Positions 9,349-16,745 of a stretch of DNA of 64,000 bases are shown piece by piece. This DNA is from Actimicrobium sp047621665 (GTDB lineage Bacteria > Pseudomonadota > Gammaproteobacteria > Burkholderiales > Burkholderiaceae_D): assembly GCA_047621665.1 (NCBI GenBank), contig JBLHMB010000003.1:62001-126000 (forward strand), in the 5' to 3' direction. Positions within the stretch are counted from its first letter, which is position 1. Every line of letters begins with the position of its first letter. The notes under the pieces were generated by a model. The model was not told the DNA's origin. It made no database searches and saw nothing but the letters and a program-made list of their open reading frames with translations. Position numbers and translations under genes: made by a program.

Positions 9349-10227
9349 TTACCAGTGGCCACTGAACCGTACCCGCTCGACCAATCCCATGTGCGGCACC
9401 GTGAGTGCCGCCAGTCCAATGAAGATCAGCCGCACCAGCCGCTCTTCCAGCGCGACATCGCGCCAGATCCAAAGCGCCGCAGCAAACATGATCGCCACAG
9501 CGATCAGCGGCAGTACCGCAAAACGGAGCCCGGCCCGGGCCGCACCCGGACCGGCATACGCCAACGTGCGCAAAAAATGCCGGGCCCCGTGCATGCCACA
9601 AAAAAAGACCGTGAACGCAACCAATGGTGGTGCAACAACCGCCAGCACCGTCACGGCGAGCATTTCCAGCGCAGCCTGCCAGCGCCGGCGCGACGCTGAC
9701 AGCACGGCAAAAAAAGTCGCCAGCAGCCACGGCCCTGAGGCCAGATGCAGCCAACCGGCCAGCGTCGCTGCCGCGTCCGGATCGGCCAGCATCCCGAATA
9801 GCCGTGTCACTTCGTCGACATGCAAAAAAGCCGGCAGCACGATCACCAGCCCGCCGTACAGCAAGCGAAAAAATATTCCGCTACCGGCTTCCGGATCGCC
9901 TGAAAAATGGATCAGCGATAGCAGCAGAAAGCCACTCAGAAAAATGCCCGGTGCGAGCTGCCAGAGCAGCGCCACGAGCAGGGCCGGCAGCAGATACGCC
10001 AGCGAAAACAAGCTCCAGTCGCGCACGCCTGCCAGCGCATGCAGGCGCTGCGCAAACAGCGGGTCGAACGCACCGTGCGGCACGCCCAGCACGACGATCA
10101 AACCGGCCAGCAGCAGCAACATCGCCTGCCCGCCGGCAATGTTGCTGCTGCTGGCCGGCAGGCTGGCCAGCGCCACCAGCAAGGCAACGGTACTGAACAG
10201 CAAGCCCTGCCAGCGCAGCGCAGTCAT
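9349..10227 (-). CDS. blh: Beta-carotene 15,15'-dioxygenase, Brp/Blh family
   Basis: 292 aa integral membrane protein that cleaves beta-carotene to two retinal molecules. It has the conserved histidines of the Brp/Blh family: GVPHGAFDP (H51), SLIHFSGDP (H107), CGMHGARHF (H213 and H217) and TVPHMGLVE (H279). Its ATG overlaps the crtY stop (ATGA), so it is the last gene of the leftward photosystem operon. It supplies the chromophore for the proteorhodopsin encoded at the head of the operon. Confidence 0.94.
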   Translation of the reverse strand: MTALRWQGLLFSTVALLVALASLPASSSNIAGGQAMLLLLAGLIVVLGVPHGAFDPLFAQRLHALAGVRDWSLFSLAYLLPALLVALLWQLAPGIFLSGFLLLSLIHFSGDPEAGSGIFFRLLYGGLVIVLPAFLHVDEVTRLFGMLADPDAAATLAGWLHLASGPWLLATFFAVLSASRRRWQAALEMLAVTVLAVVAPPLVAFTVFFCGMHGARHFLRTLAYAGPGAARAGLRFAVLPLIAVAIMFAAALWIWRDVALEERLVRLIFIGLAALTVPHMGLVERVRFSGHW

Positions 10228-11399
10228 ACGGCTGCAGCACGGCGCTGGCGCAGTACGCGCCGCAGTGTGGCCGGGATTTGCTGCAGGAAAGGACGTGCCG
10301 GCAACGCCGCGATCAGGCCGAGATAATCGGCCGGCGAACCTTTATCACTCAGAAAACGCAGCACGCGTGCGCCATCCCGTTGCCCGAACAGCGCCACGAA
10401 CAAGGCCGGAGCGCTGGCAGGTTGCGATTGCAGCACCGATAAAAATAATTGGTCCATCGCCTGCAGCAAGAAGGGATCAGCCACATGTCCCTGCAGCGGC
10501 AGACCGGCAGCAATGCGGGCCGCACACTGGCCGGCCCAGCGCTGGATACGCTGGAACGCATAGCCGGAACTGGGCCGGGCCCCGCCGTTACCAAGACCGG
10601 CGTGCACATAAGTGGGATCGTTCGGTGCGCCGGTCGGCACACTCCCCATCGGCAAGATGCCCTGCTCGGACCGACGGATTCGATACGACAAGCCATGCAC
10701 GCGCGCCGCCACCGCCTGTTCAAGCGACGTGGCCAGATCGGCTGCGGTCAGCGGCAATGCATCGAACACCGTGACTTCGATCAATGCGCGCTGCGCCGAC
10801 AACGGCAACACATAAGTGAACTGAATACGGTGCGGATCTGCCAGCGAAAAATCCATCAGGTCTACGCAGACCGGATCGAATACGGCGCCGTCGCAATCAA
10901 CCTCGACGCCGGAAAACGATTGCCAGAGTGTTGCGCCGCCCCGCTCCGCAGGCGCACCCGGGCGGGTATCGACCACGGTTGCAGCGGTATAACTGGCACT
11001 ACCCGTGGTGACCTGCCAGCGCCCGTCCTGCTTCAACGGTGCGGCTGTCACGCGCTCGCCGGCAGCCAGCGTGATGCGCGCATTGCCGGCAATGGCCCGC
11101 AGTGCCGCCGCATAAAAGTCCGCTGCGGCAATCATCCGGTACGGTGTAGCAGCACAATCAACAAACGTAATCCGCCGGCCTGCCCGCACCATCATGGTTG
11201 ACCACTGGTGGCAGCTCAGGTCGGCCAGTGGCGCAGCGGCACTGCCCCAGAAGCACCAGGTGCGGTCGTTAGTGTACGCGGTACGCGGCTCGATGATGAC
11301 GGTACGCGGGCAGTCGCGTCCGAGCGCCGCCAGCTGCATCGCCAGACTCAGGCCGGCGCAACCGCCGCCGAGGATCAACAGTGCGGGTTCAGTCGACAT
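10224..11399 (-). CDS. crtY: Lycopene beta-cyclase (CrtY type)
   Basis: 391 aa FAD-dependent cyclase that converts lycopene to beta-carotene. The N-terminal dinucleotide fold ILGGGCAGLSLAMQL is followed by NDRTWCFWG, a signature of the CrtY family. I chose ATG 11399 (MSTEPALLILGGG) because it overlaps the crtB stop by 11 bases and starts right at the flavin fold; an upstream in-frame extension to 11465 lies wholly inside crtB. It sits between crtB and blh. Confidence 0.93.
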   Translation of the reverse strand: MSTEPALLILGGGCAGLSLAMQLAALGRDCPRTVIIEPRTAYTNDRTWCFWGSAAAPLADLSCHQWSTMMVRAGRRITFVDCAATPYRMIAAADFYAAALRAIAGNARITLAAGERVTAAPLKQDGRWQVTTGSASYTAATVVDTRPGAPAERGGATLWQSFSGVEVDCDGAVFDPVCVDLMDFSLADPHRIQFTYVLPLSAQRALIEVTVFDALPLTAADLATSLEQAVAARVHGLSYRIRRSEQGILPMGSVPTGAPNDPTYVHAGLGNGGARPSSGYAFQRIQRWAGQCAARIAAGLPLQGHVADPFLLQAMDQLFLSVLQSQPASAPALFVALFGQRDGARVLRFLSDKGSPADYLGLIAALPARPFLQQIPATLRRVLRQRRAAAV

Positions 11400-12333
11400 A
11401 GGGCAATCCGTGCAACGCACCATGCAGCGCCTTGTCATGCCGTCCCGCCGGATGCAAGTAATCACGATGACTGACCAGTTTCAGCAAAGCCAGCACCGTC
11501 AAGCCGGCCTTGGTGCGGGTCGGAACAATTGCCCGACCCTGCCAGCACGCATGGTTGGCGTGGCGCAGCTGCGTGCCGATCGCGCGGTACACCCGCCCCG
11601 CTACAAGCATGCCGGCCCGCGCCCGCAGCGGCAAGTAGGCCAACCCCAGCTCACCGCTGCGGTAATACTGGTCAGCAACAGCAAGCAAGACCACCATCGC
11701 GCCCCGCACCGCCGGTTGCAATGCGGGTGCGGGATCGATCAGCAATGCGGGCGCCAGCGCACCGACCAGCGTCGCCGGCAAATAGCGCCGGTCGATGCGG
11801 GCGTCTTCGCATACATCGCGGCAAATATTGGTCAGCTGCATGCCGATACCAAGATCAATTGCGTGATGCAGGGCTTGCGGATCATGCACATCGAGTACCT
11901 TGCACATCATCAGCCCGACGGTGCCGGCGACGCGGTAACAGTAGCGCAGCAGTTCGGCTTCGTCGGCGAAGCGCACCGGATCCAGATCGCAATCCATGCC
12001 ATGCAACAGCTCGAGCACGATCTCCGGCGCGATGTGGCACTCGGCCATCAGAGCGAGCATATCGGCAACTACCGGCTCGTCGCCATCGGGCTCACCACGG
12101 GCAATCGCGACACTGATGTTCGCCAGCGCGACTCTGGCGAGTTCCGGCGAACCCGACTCGTCGGCGATGTCGTCGATGCGCCGGCAAAAGCCGTACAAGC
12201 GGGTTGCGCGTGCCGCGTGGCCGGCCCCGAGCAAACGGCGGGCCCAATGGAAACTGCGGCCTTTTTGCACCAGCACCGCGTCCGCAGCATCCAGTGCAAG
12301 ACGGGCTGCTGTATTGGCGGTGGCGGTACTCAC
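11389..12333 (-). CDS. crtB: 15-cis-phytoene synthase
   Basis: 314 aa squalene/phytoene synthase family enzyme joining two geranylgeranyl diphosphates. Both Asp-rich motifs are present: YGFCRRIDDIADE near residue 50 and NICRDVCEDARIDR near residue 160. The preferred start is GTG 12333, which overlaps the crtI stop as GTGA; an alternative GTG at 12375 would add 14 residues inside crtI. Neither has a strong ribosome site, which fits translational coupling. Confidence 0.93.
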   Translation of the reverse strand: MSTATANTAARLALDAADAVLVQKGRSFHWARRLLGAGHAARATRLYGFCRRIDDIADESGSPELARVALANISVAIARGEPDGDEPVVADMLALMAECHIAPEIVLELLHGMDCDLDPVRFADEAELLRYCYRVAGTVGLMMCKVLDVHDPQALHHAIDLGIGMQLTNICRDVCEDARIDRRYLPATLVGALAPALLIDPAPALQPAVRGAMVVLLAVADQYYRSGELGLAYLPLRARAGMLVAGRVYRAIGTQLRHANHACWQGRAIVPTRTKAGLTVLALLKLVSHRDYLHPAGRHDKALHGALHGLPYVD

Positions 12334-13832
12334 CGCAGTGCCGGAATCAGTGCATCGACCACTTTGGCCGAACACAACACGCCGGGCAAACCCGCCCCGG
12401 GATGGGTGCCGGCACCGGTCAGATAGAGCTGACCGATTCCTTCGGCACGATTATGAAAACGGAACCACGCCGATTGCCGGAACAGCGGCGCAATCGAAAA
12501 TCCGGCACCGTGCGTGCTCAGGTAGTCATGCTGAAAATCGGCCGGCGTCATGTAAAAATCAGCGGTCATGCAGTCAGACAGGCCGGGCAGCAAGGTCGCT
12601 TCAAGGTTGGCGATAATGCGCTCACGCAGACGCGGTCCTTCGACATCCCAGTTGACGTTGCCTTGCAGATTAGGTACAGGACAGAGAACGTAAAAACTGT
12701 CGCATCCGGGCGGCGCAAAGCTGGCATCCGTGGCAGTCGGCCGGTGCAGGTACAGCGAGAAATCTTCGGTCAGAATCTTGCGATCGAAAATATCCTTGAG
12801 CAGCGCTTCGTAGCGCTCACCCATTGTGATCGTGTGGTGCGCGACATCCGGATAGGTGCGCGTGGTGCCGAAATACAGCACAAACAAGCCCATCGAATAA
12901 TGGGCCGCCGCCAGCTTCAGGCGGGTTGCGCCGGCCTGCTCGGCCGGCTTGACCATCGCCCCGTACAGATGCGCGGCATCGGCATTCGAGACCACCACAT
13001 CGGCCGCCAGTTCGCTGCCATCCGCAAGCCGCACACCGGTGGCCACCTGCTGTTCGATGCGAATGGAGGTGACCGTTGTCTGCAACCGGATCTTGATGCC
13101 GTGCCGTGTCATCAATGCCCCCAGCGCCTGCGTAATCGCTCCGGTACCGCCCATTGCAAAGTGCACGCCATGCGCCCGTTCAAGAAAATGGATCAGGCCG
13201 TAAATGCTGGTCGTGTCGAACGGATTGCCGCCAACCAGCAACGGCTGGATCGAGAACGCCTGGCGTAATTTCGGATGCGACAGATAGGTCGAGACCAGGC
13301 CCCAGACTGTCTGGTAGCTGCGCAAACCAATGAGTCGCGGAATTTGCCGCACCATCGTCAGGAAGCGGTCGAACGGCAACGCCGACAGCTCGGTGAAGGC
13401 GACATCGTAAATCCGTTTCGAATGTGCCAGCAGCGCCAGATAACCGGCTTCGTCGCGCGGTGCGATGCGGCGGATTTCCGCCAGCGTCTGTTCCAGCGTG
13501 CCGCCGTAATCGAACGTGTCGCCGTCGGCAAAGCGGAAGCGGTACCACGGCGTCAACGGCACCAGCGTCAAATGGTCGGCCAACTGTTCGCCAAACAGCG
13601 CGAACAGTTCTTCGAACAGGAACGGTGCGGTGATCACAGTCGGACCGGCATCATGGGTGTAACCATGACGGCGGAATACTTGTGCCCGTCCACCCAGCGC
13701 AGCGCAGCGGTCCAGCAAGGTCACTTCGTAACCTTTGGCACGCAGACGCAAGGCCGAGGCGATGCCGCCGTAACCGGCACCGATGACAATGGCATGCTGT
13801 GATGCGGGCACTAGCGGATCAGACATGTTCAT
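12330..13832 (-). CDS. crtI: Phytoene desaturase
   Basis: 500 aa flavoprotein converting phytoene to lycopene. The N-terminal FAD motif VIGAGYGGIASALRLRAKGYEVTLLD and GGRAQVF follow the CrtI pattern, and the C-terminal signature GTHPGAGLPGVLCSAKVV is intact. The ATG overlaps the crtE stop (ATGA); a second ATG two codons later is an equally possible start. Length is normal for bacterial CrtI. Confidence 0.95.
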   Translation of the reverse strand: MNMSDPLVPASQHAIVIGAGYGGIASALRLRAKGYEVTLLDRCAALGGRAQVFRRHGYTHDAGPTVITAPFLFEELFALFGEQLADHLTLVPLTPWYRFRFADGDTFDYGGTLEQTLAEIRRIAPRDEAGYLALLAHSKRIYDVAFTELSALPFDRFLTMVRQIPRLIGLRSYQTVWGLVSTYLSHPKLRQAFSIQPLLVGGNPFDTTSIYGLIHFLERAHGVHFAMGGTGAITQALGALMTRHGIKIRLQTTVTSIRIEQQVATGVRLADGSELAADVVVSNADAAHLYGAMVKPAEQAGATRLKLAAAHYSMGLFVLYFGTTRTYPDVAHHTITMGERYEALLKDIFDRKILTEDFSLYLHRPTATDASFAPPGCDSFYVLCPVPNLQGNVNWDVEGPRLRERIIANLEATLLPGLSDCMTADFYMTPADFQHDYLSTHGAGFSIAPLFRQSAWFRFHNRAEGIGQLYLTGAGTHPGAGLPGVLCSAKVVDALIPALR

Positions 13833-14704
13833 AGCCGCGCCGATAGGGTGAGCGCAAGACTGGCCAGCAGTGCGCCGGCATCATCAGGCAAACACGATGC
13901 CAACCGGACCGCCTGCTCGAAACGTGCCAGCGCCAACTGCCGCGCCACCATGTGCGCAAAATCGCCATGATCAGCGACCAGTATCAGGCAGGCATTGAGC
14001 CCGGCCGGCTGACCGTCGGATCCGCGGTCCTTGTCGATGTCATCGATGTCATCGACGATCTGGTAGCCGACGGCAAAGGCATCGGCGGCCTGATGCGCGG
14101 TCGCCAGATAATTCTCCCGACCGGTAGCAATGAGTACCAATGCAAGCGGCAAGCCCAGCAGGGCACCGGACTTGGCGGCGGCAATTTTTTCATACAGGGC
14201 AATATCGCAGGCTTGGCCGGACAGATCGGCGCACTGGCCTTGCACCGCACAGGCCGTGGCAGCATGCACTTGCGCGAGCAACTGCGGCAACCGGGCGCTA
14301 TCGCTGAAGCGGCACAAATTGCCATACGCAGCCGACAGCAATAAATCGCCGGCACAGATCGCAACGTTCTCACCGAATCCGGCCCAGAGTGTCGCGCAAC
14401 CGCGCCGTTGCAGGTCGCGGTCCTGCAGATCATCATGGATCAGCGACGCGTTGTGCAGCAATTCGACGGTCACGGCAATCGTCACCGCATCGTCGTCGGA
14501 TAGGTTTAATGCACGACCCGCGTGCAGCGCCAGTCGCGCGCGGACGCGCTGACCGCCGGAGTCGAGGTGGTGCGACAGCGCACCCACCAGCGTCGACGGC
14601 AAGCTGACTTTGGCCAGTTCGGCCATACGGATTTCAACCAGTGCGGACAAACTCTCGCTCTGGCCGGTCAAAGAGGGAAAAGCAGACAGGGATAAAGCAG
14701 TCAT
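13829..14704 (-). CDS. crtE: Geranylgeranyl diphosphate synthase
   Basis: 291 aa polyprenyl synthetase. The first Asp-rich motif reads LIHDDLQDRD (DDxxD) and the second YQIVDDIDDIDKDRG; GGQRVRARL is the substrate-binding loop near residue 50. In this setting it makes C20 precursor for carotenoids. It starts 67 bases after the rhodopsin stop codon, and that gap holds a strong hairpin. Confidence 0.94.
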   Translation of the reverse strand: MTALSLSAFPSLTGQSESLSALVEIRMAELAKVSLPSTLVGALSHHLDSGGQRVRARLALHAGRALNLSDDDAVTIAVTVELLHNASLIHDDLQDRDLQRRGCATLWAGFGENVAICAGDLLLSAAYGNLCRFSDSARLPQLLAQVHAATACAVQGQCADLSGQACDIALYEKIAAAKSGALLGLPLALVLIATGRENYLATAHQAADAFAVGYQIVDDIDDIDKDRGSDGQPAGLNACLILVADHGDFAHMVARQLALARFEQAVRLASCLPDDAGALLASLALTLSARL

Positions 14705-14730
14705 TGCAGTACTCCGGTGAAGACAGAAAC

Positions 14731-14757
14731 GACCGCCGCAGCGACGCTGCGACGGTC
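14731..14757 (-). terminator. Stem-loop between rhodopsin and crtE, possible attenuator
   Basis: Arms GACCGCCGCAGC and GCTGCGACGGTC pair at 11 of 12 positions with a 3-base loop. Reading leftwards it is followed by GTTTCTGTCTTC, which is only moderately T-rich. It could be a partial terminator or a 3' stabiliser letting rhodopsin mRNA exceed crt mRNA. This role is inference. Confidence 0.5.
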
Positions 14758-14771
14758 TGGCATCACACTAA

Positions 14772-15524
14772 TCAGGCGTGCTGGCCTTCTGCTTCGGATT
14801 TGCGTACTGCGATCATATAGATCAATACGCCGAACATGGCCTTGGCGACGATGTCGGAGACGGTGTAACCCACTTGCACGGCGGTGGCAGCGCTGCTACC
14901 GGTGAAACCGATCATCGGAAACACGAATACGACCGGATAGAAACACCATGAAATGACGGTGACCCAGCGTGCAGTACTGATCAGACCGCGGGCAGCGACC
15001 GGTTGCGAGTCAATCGATTTTTTCAAGCCGACAAACAGGTCATAGACAATGATCAGGAACGGGATCATGGCCAGGGCCCACCACATCCAGCGGGTGCCGC
15101 CGTCGGCCGAGATTTCGCCTGGGTAACCAAGTACTACCATCAGCGCAGCCAGCAGGCCGAGCTTGGTGCTTTTGGCGATGGTTTCGGCACGTGACAAACG
15201 CATCACCAGGATCAATTCGATCAACAGCAATGGCACGGTGAGCAGCCAGTCAACATAACGATAGGCATCATTGAACTTGATACCCGAGGCTTTGATCTGG
15301 TCGCCGGTGATGACGAAAGCAGCTTCCCACGAATTGAAAATTCGCAGATAGTGGTAAGCCGCGATCAGGGTGACCAGGCCGGTGATGCTAAGGGCGGTAC
15401 GGTAAGCCGGGGCGACTTGCGAACGGCCCAGAAAGAAAAATATTGTTGCCGCTCCCATGACAGCGATTGCAAATGAAAAGGCGTTGTAGACCAATTCGTA
15501 CTGACCAATTGTGACTGCATCCAT
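14772..15524 (-). CDS. Proteorhodopsin, light-driven proton pump (green-type)
   Basis: 250 aa, seven helices. Helix C reads RYVDWLLTVPLLLIELILV: D92 (proton acceptor, D97 in the classic protein), T96, L100 (L105 position, the green-absorbing variant) and E103 (E108, proton donor), i.e. a DTE proton-pump motif. The helix B histidine is H58 in AAYHYLRIF. The retinal Schiff-base lysine is K228 in YTVSDIVAKAMFG. The start is ATG 15524 (MDAVTIGQYE) because GGAGAA lies 6 bases before it; an in-frame ATG at 15545 lies upstream of that site. It heads the crtEIBY-blh operon and follows an ECF sigma/anti-sigma pair by 78 bases. Confidence 0.95.
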   Translation of the reverse strand: MDAVTIGQYELVYNAFSFAIAVMGAATIFFFLGRSQVAPAYRTALSITGLVTLIAAYHYLRIFNSWEAAFVITGDQIKASGIKFNDAYRYVDWLLTVPLLLIELILVMRLSRAETIAKSTKLGLLAALMVVLGYPGEISADGGTRWMWWALAMIPFLIIVYDLFVGLKKSIDSQPVAARGLISTARWVTVISWCFYPVVFVFPMIGFTGSSAATAVQVGYTVSDIVAKAMFGVLIYMIAVRKSEAEGQHA

Positions 15525-15602
15525 GAACGATTCTCCGATGATCATGTTATTACCGACAGTTCCCCACCGCGTAAATAGCGAGGTGTGGAGTTTTCAGTAA
15601 CC

Positions 15603-15872
15603 CTACCCGCGGCCGGATTTGTCGCCTGACACTGCAAGTCGCTCTGCCTCGCTCACTGCAATGTACTGCATGATTCTGGCAGTGAAATTGTCGTCGAGGC
15701 AAAGATGACCTTGCAGCGCATCGTTGACAAACTGGGATGCTGCCAGCGCGGTCATCATGGCCGGATCGGCCTTGATGACCGCGAGGGCGGCATCGAACTC
15801 TGATTGGCTCATCTCGTCGTCGAGAAGCATTGATGCAATTACCTGGCTGTCGATACGTGATGTGAAAGTCAA
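15603..15872 (-). CDS. Short RseA-like anti-sigma factor, apparently soluble
   Basis: 89 aa. The sequence IASMLLDDEMSQSEFDAAL, then a gap and FVNDALQGHLCLDDNFTARIMQYI matches the layout of the RseA N-terminal sigma-binding domain. No membrane helix follows, so unlike RseA it would act in the cytoplasm. Its ATG overlaps the sigma factor stop (ATGA), the usual arrangement for sigma/anti-sigma pairs. The signal it senses is not visible: there is no zinc HxxxCxxC motif and no sensor domain. Confidence 0.7.
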   Translation of the reverse strand: MTFTSRIDSQVIASMLLDDEMSQSEFDAALAVIKADPAMMTALAASQFVNDALQGHLCLDDNFTARIMQYIAVSEAERLAVSGDKSGRG

Positions 15873-16534
15873 AGAAATCTCTGGGTAATGGTCCTGTCCA
15901 GCAAAGGACGAATCGCATCGGCAATAGTTGCACGTGCACGAAAAATATTTGAGCGAACAGTGTTGAGCGGCAATTCCATCGATTCGGCGATCTGGGCATA
16001 GCTCAGACCCTGCTCCTCGCGCAGCATCAATGCATTCTTCATCGGTGCCGACAAGCCGTCGATCGAACGCCGGATGCCGGCAGCGAGTTGCTGCTCGACC
16101 AGCAGCTCTTCTGGACTATCAACGGTACCTTGCAGACATTCGGTTGCCGCCAGGCCGAGAGTTTCCTCCATACCATCGAGCGACACCCGATTATCGGCTT
16201 TGCCATGGCCGTCGCGATGATACGAAGTAACAAGGTTGCGCGCAATAGTGTAAAGCCAGGTCGCGAATCCGCTTTCAAAACGGAAACCCGGCAGACTGCG
16301 GTAAGCGCGCAGGAACGTCTCTTGGGTAATCTCTTCAGCCACCGCATTGTTGTGAACAGAAGCATTGATCAACGCGGCCACGCGACGCTGGTATTTAATG
16401 ACAAGCACTTCGAAGGCACGCAACTCACCGTCACAAAAGCTACGGATGAGCATATCATCTGCCTTACTGGTATCGGATTGTTCCGGCCGTGGTTGCGGCG
16501 CCAACGGGGGAATTACTACGCTGCTGTCTGACAT
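15869..16534 (-). CDS. ECF RNA polymerase sigma factor (RpoE-like)
   Basis: 221 aa. Region 2: LIRSFCDGELRAFEVLVIKYQRRV through EEITQETFLRAYRSLPGFRFES and FATWLYTIARNLVTSYHR. Region 4: LREEQGLSYAQIAESMELPLNTVRSNIFRARATI. Start chosen at ATG 16534 (MSDSSVVIPP); a possible upstream extension to 16621 has no family support. The downstream overlapping anti-sigma gene and the rhodopsin operon right after it suggest it controls itself and perhaps the photosystem. The divergent neighbour is ycaO. Confidence 0.92.
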   Translation of the reverse strand: MSDSSVVIPPLAPQPRPEQSDTSKADDMLIRSFCDGELRAFEVLVIKYQRRVAALINASVHNNAVAEEITQETFLRAYRSLPGFRFESGFATWLYTIARNLVTSYHRDGHGKADNRVSLDGMEETLGLAATECLQGTVDSPEELLVEQQLAAGIRRSIDGLSAPMKNALMLREEQGLSYAQIAESMELPLNTVRSNIFRARATIADAIRPLLDRTITQRFL

Positions 16535-16745
16535 GGGAGCACCGCTTCTCTGTAGTACTACTTTTTTAGTTATCGATTGAGTGAGAGAAGTGTAACAACT
16601 AAGTAGTACCTTCACAGACAACCAATCGTTTTATTTCCGTAGGTCGAAACCACGAGGCGGCCCGTGGAGTTTGCGGTAGCATACCAGCCTCGTTAAGTTT
16701 GCCGCAACACCCACCCTCGCCCCCACAACCCACCGATTGCCCGCT
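16535..16745. promoter_or_regulatory. Divergent promoter region sigma factor / ycaO
   Basis: Contains the 10-bp palindrome GTAGTACTAC (16552-16561) and a second GTAGTAC (16604-16610), about 50 bases apart, flanking a candidate leftward promoter (TTGTTA, 18-base spacer, GATAAC). The repeated motif could be an operator for the sigma gene; the binding protein is unknown. Confidence 0.35.

Noticed and set aside
9308..10774. Rightward frame of 488 codons over blh and crtY
   Set aside because: Ser/Ala/Arg-rich shadow of the opposite strand; blh and crtY have all family motifs.
15525..15602. GGAACT (15563-15558, minus strand) as an ECF -35 element for the rhodopsin gene
   Set aside because: A start site at the normal distance would fall on or after the GGAGAA ribosome site, leaving no usable leader, and no matching -10 is visible.
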